This document shows, piece by piece, positions 56,601 to 63,634 of a DNA stretch of 64,000 nucleotides. Made by a program: the position numbers and the translations under genes. The DNA lies in contig NZ_FWYF01000003.1 of the NCBI RefSeq assembly GCF_900176375.1, positions 124,001-188,000 of the forward strand, in the 5' to 3' direction. This stretch comes from Reichenbachiella faecimaris (lineage in GTDB: Bacteria > Bacteroidota > Bacteroidia > Cytophagales > Cyclobacteriaceae). The notes beneath the pieces are model-generated. The model did no database searches. It saw only the letters and a list, made by a program, of their open reading frames with translations, and had not been told where the DNA came from. Every line of letters starts with the position of its first letter. Within the stretch, counting starts at the first letter, position 1.

Positions 56601-57238
56601 CGAAAATTTCGTGGAACCCCATGAATGGGAAAGTTTGTAAATATGACACATTAGACCCTGAGGAACAGCTTTTGAACTGGGATTTCAACCTACATTTTAG
56701 GCATGTTAAACAACATGGAGAGGTAAGAAACTACTTTCATCTTCAAGGCTATGAATTAGAATTTATAGATCATTTAAACTTTCAATTTTTCACTCCTAGC
56801 TTCTTCAAGCAGATATATCTTGGGGCATTAGGAGAAGAGGCCACCAAAGCAATCTTTCTTTCACAAAAATCAAATGAAGGAGAAAGTTTGTTTGAAGTGG
56901 TCAACACTGAAGAGGTCAACCTAAATCTTTTCGAAATAGTCGACTTTGTTGTTCCTAAACTTAATTGGTTTGTGGATGCTAAATTTTTCTCAGAGCAAAA
57001 TATGGTCCAAGGTTCTATAACGCAAAAAGTAAAAGAAGCATCGACTAAGAAAATTGAGAAAATCCGATCCATTGATCCAAAAAGCAAATTAGTTCTGATC
57101 AATGCAAATTCAGCCCAAACAGGAAATATTTCTCATTTCGATAAAAACTTCAATGTTGCTCACACTAAAGATTCAGATATAATTGTGTTTCCAAGTTTAT
57201 CACAACTTAAAGAGTTATTTGAACTCTGGAAACAATAA
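53690..57238 (+). CDS. SF2 helicase with C-terminal PD-(D/E)xK-like nuclease
   Basis: A 1182-residue protein. Helicase motifs: I AGGTGLGKT (27-35), Ia-like FIYVSHRHNLLEEM, II FFLDEFEF (Asp263, Glu264), III GLSATAT (514-516 SAT) and VI QALGRIERVRD (around 810-820). A long insertion between II and III (270-510) is unusual. The last 140 residues show GEEATKAI (Glu1049/1050), IVDFVV (Asp1085) and VDAKFF (Asp1096, Lys1098), the E..D..DxK layout of restriction-type nucleases. The predicted activity is ATP-driven DNA unwinding or translocation coupled to cleavage. It is the third gene of the membrane-MBL-helicase operon, and a four-base overlap with the MBL gene implies co-translation. It is not an obvious member of a named defence system. 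Confidence 0.8.
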   Translation: MKEDLTGYAKYYQRVLDLGVNGYKTVAGGTGLGKTHGVIECIKANKSDHKFIYVSHRHNLLEEMANSLQEIGIGYCYLRNDSDTIKSILEINNGLEKLTDLLEDEMFKEYITYTRSNSNDKWKYSLDNCKKHIYRAKQILTIQSKSNLDLLDALDPDDAFRKESSSILSFFKGVFFELAEINSYLNRRNQGNRYSKFEFNTGDRFELLTRHPVIFQLFPYWSFETDEKIPVLLITIQKLFSGFFNGSKNVNVYKLKDKVFFLDEFEFLEPVLLDKIIEESKLDNPFVFIAYFYHNISIKRLDENYLGDHPSIRSQIDEIWKKIDDLKRKSSFPDIRFFGVKDPKVIKSFVGSGLYQSNYTSIDQPIYLEIDQNLQRYWLTGSRSPASPTTFNLMKSIKLITNEILQFYLQLKTDNDKLYAELVEDAYEKTDYIAHLNRLSFFSVMPPRRRNSKRGYRINNFSYLYQRGYVLYVLDKPPTQAEPNEVLLNFFMVNSSPERCLLGLIQKNVVFGLSATATLTRYLEHFNLGWIKEEVNFEADDSILFMEIDEVDKSIINSLSDEKAMKRKNFVELSIANKKCREPFSSIAKKLKEDSKFVSISPNHDYHVERLLLFFNTLDWIVQNPLSERKRETIDSHIVFFNSLRQIRAFMESKKELTPNFKVNSKGKHHYNISYFDQSLCIILLDSKAHKYYFDSSESKSEYNSLFSLSHPTLLITQYPSANNGVNLQYGRKIGTRFIMEDYQSIHLLEAPHFYFSSGSNRSENEIKSDIWKLAQLVLAKKISPIDFNRKIKGIMNNSNDLNKVYKDSTDYTLNQVAKIIQALGRIERVRDRKVGLQRGRISESVLNIFNRYFHNSEIQPVITESLSFFSNFVQLFFSEIRKFTKEKRDKNDIERPSKILIEDKMCKGSLSKLVNSIRQIQDDELFGEAARNFIENWRELRKSALRFDFKSHRIKNCHGTFFSEKIYKNSKISWNPMNGKVCKYDTLDPEEQLLNWDFNLHFRHVKQHGEVRNYFHLQGYELEFIDHLNFQFFTPSFFKQIYLGALGEEATKAIFLSQKSNEGESLFEVVNTEEVNLNLFEIVDFVVPKLNWFVDAKFFSEQNMVQGSITQKVKEASTKKIEKIRSIDPKSKLVLINANSAQTGNISHFDKNFNVAHTKDSDIIVFPSLSQLKELFELWKQ

Positions 57239-57420
57239 CCTGCAAACATTGCAATTTTTCTCATTCTTGGTAGTATCTCAGTTAAGCTAGAACTCTGCAC
57301 TACATAGTGGCTTTTTCTAGCTCTAACCATCGTCAAATAAGGTTATTAGTTAAATTTTAAATAAATTATTGTTGAATGATACATGCTTAATTATCAACAC
57401 ATCACATAATTTGAATTGAC

Positions 57421-58227
57421 ATGTCAAAATTGAGATGGCTCGGCCCTTTGGTTCTCGTTGTAGGATTAATTGCGCTCTTCTTTCCATGGGACTTAATCGA
57501 TGGAACGCAAGTAGGGATTTTTATAATTGATATAAACAAATACTCAGCTTTTGGTGAGTTCATTGGAGGAATAATGTCGCTTACGGCTGTAGCGCTTATT
57601 TATATGACATACAATGCTCAGAAAAGTGAGCTTGATGAAACAAGAAAAGTATTGAGCAAACAGGCTTTTGAAATGACATTTTTTAACATGCTTTCAGAGT
57701 TAAATGGAATTATTGAACTCATGTTCGGTAGAATAAATAACAAAAAAGCTTCAAAGCGCAATTATATGTTCGAAGTTTTTAAAAAGTATAAGGCGCTCTG
57801 TTTGGTTCAAATGAATCAGGTGAACAATGAGCATGAAGCTGGAAAACTAATCCATAAGTCAATAGTAAATTCTCAATATGAGGATTTCATATATGATGAG
57901 CATCAGCAAAACCTATCACATTATTTTCGATACGTTTATAATATCCTGAAGTTTATTCGGGTCAACTCACAAGAAAATACTGATGTAATCAAAGATTTAC
58001 ATTATGTCAGCCTTTTACAGGCAAGGGTATCTAATGCTGAGATGGGACTTTTATTCTATAACTCAATATCAGATCACGCTCGTACGAGCGATGGGGCGTA
58101 CAGGTTCCGTGAATGGCTTGACTACTATGGTTTTTTTGAAAATATTGATCCGAAATTTTTAGTAATAGAAGATCATGCTGAAAAATTTTATCCAAAAACC
58201 AAATTTAAGTTTAGATGTAATTACTGA
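57421..58227 (+). CDS. putAbiC-like putative phage abortive infection membrane protein
   Basis: A 268-residue protein with two N-terminal TM helices (about 7-24 and 44-64), then a helical domain with QAFEMTFFNMLSELNGIIELM and YFRYVYNILKFIRVN, the recurring features of the Pfam family called putative phage abortive infection protein. The family is defence-associated, and its mechanism is not known to me. The stop is followed by spacer and then the GIY-YIG gene on the same strand. It sits between the helicase operon and the modification operon, reinforcing the view of this stretch as a defence island. Confidence 0.7.
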   Translation: MSKLRWLGPLVLVVGLIALFFPWDLIDGTQVGIFIIDINKYSAFGEFIGGIMSLTAVALIYMTYNAQKSELDETRKVLSKQAFEMTFFNMLSELNGIIELMFGRINNKKASKRNYMFEVFKKYKALCLVQMNQVNNEHEAGKLIHKSIVNSQYEDFIYDEHQQNLSHYFRYVYNILKFIRVNSQENTDVIKDLHYVSLLQARVSNAEMGLLFYNSISDHARTSDGAYRFREWLDYYGFFENIDPKFLVIEDHAEKFYPKTKFKFRCNY

Positions 58228-58375
58228 TTGATCTCTAAAGTATTTGGTCACAGGTTGAGCAAATGTTTCTTTTATTATTAAAATTAAGACCTTTATTTCT
58301 TTTAATAATTGTAGCCAAGGAAGCTAAAGGTTAGATAGGAAGAATATAGAAAATAATCTTTTCATATAATGACTT

Positions 58376-58915
58376 ATGAAATTAGCTGAAATTGATAATG
58401 TCATAGACCGTATCATTCAAGATTTAAGAACTGAATTTAATGATCCCATTTTTCAAATTATTGGGGAGTTTAGTGTTGAAAGATTGAATGAAATAGAATT
58501 TGAAAAGTATAATTTTTCAGGGATTTATTTATTCGAAATAGACATGGGAGACAAGTTTATTTATGGTGAATGGGTGAAAGCCTTTATAGAAAAATGGGAA
58601 GACCCATATTATAAAAAGAATTTCACACCGAATAGTAGAAAAGTAAGGAAAGATAAGCATGAGGATAGATCTGATAGGTGGTTACCCTTGTATTTAGGTA
58701 GATCAAAGGATATCGGAAAAAGACTAAAAGGCCATATAAACTTGGAATTGAAAAAACCGACGACAGGTTTGAAATTGTTGGCTAGAAAAAATATTTACGA
58801 TGAAAAATTTCGGATACAATATTTGAAGGTGGATGTTAAAAATTACAACTTCATTATGCCTTATGTTGAAAGTTGGATGAGAGATAAGTTTAATCCGATT
58901 CTGGGAAGACAATAA
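58376..58915 (+). CDS. GIY-YIG nuclease-like protein
   Basis: A 179-residue protein with the dispersed GIY-YIG signature: GIYLFE (Gly49-Tyr51), PLYLGRSKDIGKRLKGH (Tyr106-Gly108, Arg109, Arg116), Glu165 in YVESWMRDKFNP and Asn173 in NPILGRQ. GIY and YLG are about 55 residues apart, longer than in the minimal domain but similar in spirit to the insert-bearing restriction enzymes of the group. The N-terminal 45 residues are helical. The active-site residues are all present, so nuclease activity is likely. It converges on the modified-cytosine methyltransferase operon at 59130-63035 and could be the restriction partner, although it is separately transcribed. Confidence 0.75.
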   Translation: MKLAEIDNVIDRIIQDLRTEFNDPIFQIIGEFSVERLNEIEFEKYNFSGIYLFEIDMGDKFIYGEWVKAFIEKWEDPYYKKNFTPNSRKVRKDKHEDRSDRWLPLYLGRSKDIGKRLKGHINLELKKPTTGLKLLARKNIYDEKFRIQYLKVDVKNYNFIMPYVESWMRDKFNPILGRQ

Positions 58916-58967
58916 ATTAATCACACAAGAGATATTCAAACAACTTATTATTGAGCCAGAATAATTT

Positions 58968-59120
58968 AATTCTGATGGTATATCAATTTCAGTTGGTCTT
59001 ACAAATCATAGCCCTAGAAAGACACGTATAACTGTTTGTGAGCTGTATGCTGATTGGATCAATAAATTTGATAACCTTTCGGACATCTTGAAGTATGACT
59101 TTCCATATAAAAGCCTCTAA
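58968..59120 (+). pseudogene. Coding-like fragment of about 50 codons
   Basis: After a stop at about 58965 the frame reads NSDGISISVGLTNHSPRKTR, then CELYADWINKFDNLSDILKYDF, to a stop at 59118-59120. It has protein-like composition but no start codon of its own and no family match. It may be the tail of a decayed gene between the GIY-YIG gene and the operon on the other strand. Confidence 0.25.
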
Positions 59121-59129
59121 TCATGTTAA

Positions 59130-59900
59130 TTATAATTCAAACAAATAAGCTCTCCCACCAGGATAATCAATAGTCTCCAGTCCATAGATATTCTCTTCAG
59201 CTACCTTCTCAGATGAATTGCGACCTTTCAATTTGATGTGAAACCTAATCTGATCGATCTTGCATTCACCTTGTGAGATGATTTGAATAAAAGCATCGAA
59301 TAATTCAGAGGATATATTCAATTCCTTTTCACCACCACACTTTCTTCTACGCCCTTTCGAAAATTGAATTTTGTTTTGACTGTCAATAACGGCATTATCA
59401 ATAATAACAGAATCGGTTTGTTTGATAGCGCAATCATCATTAGAAGCCATGGAAGCTGCCAGTCTGCAAATATCTATTTGTAATTGTTGAAAGTCCATTA
59501 AACCGCACGATTCAAGCTTTGTCAAATCAACAAAACAAGGATTGAAAGGAAGTGAATATCCTTTAGCAGTAAAGGATTGAAATTTAGATTTGAACTGAGC
59601 ATTCTGATGCATTACAAAACCCAAGGAATCTCGTTGTTCTAATAGAATTGATTTCCACAGGTTCAATGCTTCTTGTCCAAACCACCATCTTGTACCAATG
59701 GCAAAATCGGTTCTTCCAGTTAGCTCGTCTTTTCCATAATAGAAAGTATCAAAAAGTTTATCATAATTAGTTGAGTGGTATCCATGTTTTTGAGCAAAAT
59801 GCAGAAGCCCTTCGAATATTGGAGCAGGGAAGAAGTATTGATCTTTTTCAGTTGTGATGATGTAAGCGTCTTCTCTAAAGTTGTTGATATGGTAATGCAT
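59130..59900 (-). CDS. Hypothetical protein, third gene of the modified-cytosine operon
   Basis: A 256-residue soluble protein not recognised. It has an aromatic N-terminal part (YFFPAPIFEGLLHFAQKHGY, FDTFYYGKDELTGRTDFAIG, TRWWFGQEALNLWKSIL), several Cys (149-region and CGGEKE) and a C-terminal half with HIKLKGRN and YPGGRAYLFEL. It does not begin Met-Cys, so it is not a class II glutaminase that would feed ammonia to the neighbour. Its start lies 23 bases after the stop of the PP-loop gene, which ties it to the operon. It could be an amide donor, a DNA-binding adaptor or a modification-specific factor; none is shown by sequence. Confidence 0.65.
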   Translation of the reverse strand: MHYHINNFREDAYIITTEKDQYFFPAPIFEGLLHFAQKHGYHSTNYDKLFDTFYYGKDELTGRTDFAIGTRWWFGQEALNLWKSILLEQRDSLGFVMHQNAQFKSKFQSFTAKGYSLPFNPCFVDLTKLESCGLMDFQQLQIDICRLAASMASNDDCAIKQTDSVIIDNAVIDSQNKIQFSKGRRRKCGGEKELNISSELFDAFIQIISQGECKIDQIRFHIKLKGRNSSEKVAEENIYGLETIDYPGGRAYLFEL

Positions 59901-59923
59901 TAAATGGTTTGATATTTTAATAT

Positions 59924-60769
59924 TTATCCATCTCGGATTTCATTAAATAGGTCTCTGTACAAATCCATGACTCTGCTTCGGTTATTTTTATTTATTGAGG
60001 AATTAAGCAGGACCGCGAAATGTTCTCTGAGTCCGCTGTCTCCCATTTGAAGATTTGAGTGATAAAGTAAGTCTCCAATTAGACTCATTTGATCAAACAT
60101 TTGTATCAAGGGGTATTTCCTTTTTGGTTTATTCAAATCATTCCAAGTTTTATCATAGAAAAAGTCATAAATGGGTTTGCTACAATAAGGACTCTGTATT
60201 GACTTGCCATGTGATAGACCAATTTCTTTCAGCTTTTCAAATTGGAGAGTAGAGTAGTTTTGAAAAATTGATCGACGATATGCTTGATTCAATTCCAAGG
60301 TTTTCTTGTAATGAGTCATCGCCTGTCGGTTTAAGAGAAAATGATCATCAGATTCATATCCTGTAAGAACTACTCTCTCTTTGACATGAGGCATTGTTGC
60401 AAGAAACGGATACAGGCATTCTATATCTGTTTTCTTCCTACATTGAAAAGTTTTCATCAACTTATAGACAATAGAAAGGTTGACGTTTTGCCATAATTCT
60501 ACACCTACAAATTTGCAATTGAACTTTTCTGCCACTTTCTGAGCGGTTCTGAAATCAGTTGAAAGTTTACCAGGTAAAGAAAATGTGTATGCTGTGACTT
60601 CTTTATTAAGTGCTAGTAAGCCAAGAAGTACAGCGCACGAATCAATACCACCACTCAAATACAGACCAATCTCATTTTCATCCTGACAGTCCAATTTCAA
60701 CTGACTCAAAAACCTATCTCGCAAGTCACCAATTTGTTGATTACTGAGCATGTCTCTTGTATAATCCAT
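59924..60769 (-). CDS. Asparagine-synthetase-like PP-loop enzyme, predicted carboxyl amidotransferase
   Basis: A 281-residue ATP-pyrophosphatase-fold protein with the PP-loop SGGIDS (39-44) and blocks characteristic of the synthetase half of asparagine synthetases: LNKEVTAYTFSLPG, FRTAQKVAEKFNCKFVGVEL and VLTGYESDDHFLLNR (the G-x-x-S/G-D-D/E-x-F segment). The N-terminal glutaminase half is absent, so ammonia must come from solution or another protein. Such enzymes adenylate a carboxylate and replace it with an amide. It overlaps the end of the CmoA-methyltransferase gene by 29 bases. In context its carboxylate substrate may be 5-carboxymethylcytosine, yielding 5-carbamoylmethylcytosine; this is inference. 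Confidence 0.8.
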   Translation of the reverse strand: MDYTRDMLSNQQIGDLRDRFLSQLKLDCQDENEIGLYLSGGIDSCAVLLGLLALNKEVTAYTFSLPGKLSTDFRTAQKVAEKFNCKFVGVELWQNVNLSIVYKLMKTFQCRKKTDIECLYPFLATMPHVKERVVLTGYESDDHFLLNRQAMTHYKKTLELNQAYRRSIFQNYSTLQFEKLKEIGLSHGKSIQSPYCSKPIYDFFYDKTWNDLNKPKRKYPLIQMFDQMSLIGDLLYHSNLQMGDSGLREHFAVLLNSSINKNNRSRVMDLYRDLFNEIRDG

Positions 60770-63035
60770 GAAGCTCTTCTAAAGCTTTGTAAAGAGATTT
60801 TTGATCAACGTCTGTAATTGATTTATGACGGATAAGAAAGTCCTTTAAAAGATATTGTTTACCCTTGTCAAAAGACAAATGCTGAAGATCCCATCCTAGG
60901 TTATAATATCTGGAATAGTAATACCTCTTGTTACTCCGTTTTGAATCAGGTTTAGGGAATTTTGTGTAGTCAGACAGATTTGTTAGACTTTTGAAAACCG
61001 CAATCAATTCCTCTTTTTTGATTTCTGGAACTTTTTGATCGGTATTCTCCCCTTCATAATTGTTTATTGGATCAAGGTATTGTTCCTTGACCATCGAGAC
61101 AAGTTGTGCCATCAACACAGGTGGCACCGCCCTTCCAATCATTTCTTCTGGATCTGATTTGCCGTAGTCATAGTCTTGTGGCCATGAACCTGCCCTTTCC
61201 AATTCAGTAAGAGTTAAATGTCTCGGATTATTATAGTGATACATCGGAGCATTTGGAATTATAGTAGGAATAACTTGTTTTGAACTCACTTTATTTTTGT
61301 TATACCAATGCCCTTTGGGATGTATTTTTCCAAAGTTATTTCCGGGTTCGAGTTTCTCCCAGAGCTCCTTTACTTTATCGCTTGTAATCCATTTTACCTG
61401 TTCGGGATTAACCTCTTCAATTGATTCAAATGGAATTGGCCTTTCTGGAGACGGAATAGTTAGCTTAGGTAGAATCGATTCCAATTTAGAAAGCTCGACT
61501 TTCGTATGATCCGTTTCATTATCGTAAATGCTATAGTCCATTTCCGCAGATGGGTCAATGCTGCTATTAATCCTAGGAGCTAAATCTTTTCTGACAGCAA
61601 CAAAGAAAACTCTTCTTCTTTTTTGAGGAACGCCAAATTCACTAGCATCTAATACATATAAATTCACAAAGTAGCCAGCCTCATCATACGCTTTAAGAAT
61701 TGGTATCAAGTAATGTAGTTTTGACTTTCCAATGATTAACCCTCTGACATTTTCGGCAATGACTGTCTTAGGTCTGAGCCGTTTTACCAGATTAATAAAG
61801 TCGAAAAACAGTTCTGATACTTTTTGTTTTGGAGTATTAGCTGTGTACTCAATTTCTTTTCCCCAATTCTTTTCTCTCTTGCCATTGGTTGAGAATGTTT
61901 TGCAAGGAGGACTTCCATCCAGAATATCGAGCTCATATAATTCTTTTGGAAAATCCTCTCGTTTAACAAAGTCTTGGATCATTTCGGTATATGAGAACAT
62001 TGGACTCATGTTTAAGTTGTAGGTCTCATTCTTTTTTTGATCAAACTCCAGATTGGCAATTACATCACACATTGCCAATTTATACCCCATTGAACTACCA
62101 CCTCCACACGAAAAGGTGCTCATCACTTTAGGTAAGTCTCTGGATTTACTCAACTCGTCGATTTGTTGATTAATGTCTGCCAATTTCCATTGATATGGAA
62201 ATTTATGATTTGCACCGACTTCGTTATTTACCTCTGCCTCTTGAGCAGATGATTCAATCACTTCGTAGCCTTTGTCTATGACTGGTGATATATCATCTAA
62301 ACTGATAATGGTTTTTGTTGGCTCCTCACTTTTGAATGCCAGATACCCAACAAATTGTTTGTCCTTGTAAAAGACCTCGACATGATCAAATATTTGTAAC
62401 AGCTCTAAATTTTCAGAGTGTTTGAAGGGTACTAACACATTTTCAAGTGCCAACCTTTTGTTTAGAATCTCCTCTTCTGAATAACCTTGCTTTCGCTTAT
62501 AGTTGTAATAGTTATCCATGAAGAGTTTAGTGGTTTGTGCTGTTTCACCTAATATTTTTTCGGTCATTATGAAAATACCTCCAGGTCTCAAGCCATCATA
62601 GATTTTTTGTATTACCTCCTTTCTATTTATTGGCCTGACAAACATCAATACCCATAACATGAGTACAACTGATGCATTAGAAACTGTCTGTCCATGTACC
62701 AAATCATTACTCAATACCTTTATCCTTGATTGATGTTGGATAATTTTATTCATGGCCTGCTCAATCATGTCAGCTGATTCATCAATTCCGATCAGATTAA
62801 CATTTTCATTTACCAGCTTTTCAATATTCAACAGCGTTGTCGCTGTTGAACATCCTAGATCATAAACATTGGTATTTGACCTGGCGAATTGAGCTACAAT
62901 TCGTGCTACATCTTCCTGAATATTTTCATATCCTGGAATACTTCTAGATGCCATGTCATCAAAGACAGTGGCTACTTCATTTCGGAATGAAAAGGACTCT
63001 CCGCTGGATTCCTTAAAAATTTGATCTTTTTTCAT
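60741..63035 (-). CDS. CmoA-type carboxy-SAM synthase fused to C5-cytosine DNA methyltransferase
   Basis: A 764-residue fusion. Residues 15-236 align by eye with E. coli CmoA along their whole length: VFDDMASRSIPGYENI, VYDLGCSTATTLLNIEKLV, LIGIDESADMIEQA, IYDGLRPGG and GYSEEEILNKRLALENVL, where Arg194 fits the carboxylate-binding Arg of CmoA (R199 as I recall). Residues 303-655 are a C5 methyltransferase: motif I TFSCGGGSSMGYK, IV DGSPPC with catalytic Cys378, VI AENVRG, VIII QKRRRVFF, IX RHLTLTELERAGSWP and X GRAVPP. Motif X normally has Asn (GNSVPP or similar); here it is Arg635. The expected reaction is transfer of a carboxymethyl group from carboxy-SAM to cytosine C5. A C-terminal tail of about 110 residues is unassigned. 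First gene of a three-gene operon. Confidence 0.88.
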   Translation of the reverse strand: MKKDQIFKESSGESFSFRNEVATVFDDMASRSIPGYENIQEDVARIVAQFARSNTNVYDLGCSTATTLLNIEKLVNENVNLIGIDESADMIEQAMNKIIQHQSRIKVLSNDLVHGQTVSNASVVLMLWVLMFVRPINRKEVIQKIYDGLRPGGIFIMTEKILGETAQTTKLFMDNYYNYKRKQGYSEEEILNKRLALENVLVPFKHSENLELLQIFDHVEVFYKDKQFVGYLAFKSEEPTKTIISLDDISPVIDKGYEVIESSAQEAEVNNEVGANHKFPYQWKLADINQQIDELSKSRDLPKVMSTFSCGGGSSMGYKLAMCDVIANLEFDQKKNETYNLNMSPMFSYTEMIQDFVKREDFPKELYELDILDGSPPCKTFSTNGKREKNWGKEIEYTANTPKQKVSELFFDFINLVKRLRPKTVIAENVRGLIIGKSKLHYLIPILKAYDEAGYFVNLYVLDASEFGVPQKRRRVFFVAVRKDLAPRINSSIDPSAEMDYSIYDNETDHTKVELSKLESILPKLTIPSPERPIPFESIEEVNPEQVKWITSDKVKELWEKLEPGNNFGKIHPKGHWYNKNKVSSKQVIPTIIPNAPMYHYNNPRHLTLTELERAGSWPQDYDYGKSDPEEMIGRAVPPVLMAQLVSMVKEQYLDPINNYEGENTDQKVPEIKKEELIAVFKSLTNLSDYTKFPKPDSKRSNKRYYYSRYYNLGWDLQHLSFDKGKQYLLKDFLIRHKSITDVDQKSLYKALEELHGLYKRHAQ

Positions 63036-63634
63036 TTTAAAAATTTTAAATATTAAAAAAATGAAGATTCAAAACTTCAATGATTGGCAATATAGAATGG
63101 AGATGAGTTGCTTCTACATGTAGCTCTGTGACAGTACATGCTCTATTGAATGATTAAAAAAGGATCGATTATGATGTTTTTGAAATGAATTGAAGATTTG
63201 CCTTTTAAATGATTTCTAGAAGGTTGTTTCGGATTGATTATAATTCTATCAATTCAAAGAATTGATTCATCTAGATGTCATTTATACCATCAATTGATTG
63301 AAATATGGATGTACTATAAAGGTACAACCATACAGAAATGAAAATTGAATCCCTGTACCATTATATTATTGGGTATTAATCATAACAGATCAACTCTTTA
63401 CTCAATACTTGTTAGTAATGGTTGATAGTTCAATGATTACTGTTAATGTTTACATTAATCGATTCACTTCCTTAGCTCTATAGAATTATATAATTATTCT
63501 ATCATTCTTCCTCTCCATCAATATCTAGTTAAGTTTTTGTATTTGCTCTTGATTTAAAAATCGCATACCGAATGAAGTTTTTATTAAACAAAACGGGATC
63601 TGTCGATATAATAATTGAATTAAAAATTATTAAA
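63036..63634. other. 600-bp AT-rich region between divergent units
   Basis: No gene is visible. The stretch holds the promoters for the leftward modification operon and the rightward gene at 63635, and several short dyads based on AATTGATT/AATCAATT around 63248-63305. None could be tied to a named regulator. Confidence 0.35.

Noticed and set aside
53690-57238. Identification as DdmD or HamB helicase
   Set aside because: Length is similar to DdmD, but no Argonaute-like partner is present; no DUF1837 partner (HamA) is present either. The partners are a membrane protein and an MBL hydrolase.
59130-59900. Glutaminase subunit for the PP-loop enzyme
   Set aside because: The protein begins Met-His rather than Met-Cys and lacks the class II amidotransferase motifs; no class I triad is visible.
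59924-60769. DndC-type phosphorothioation PP-loop protein
   Set aside because: The PP-loop is SGGIDS with asparagine-synthetase-type blocks, and no DndA, DndD or DndE genes are near.
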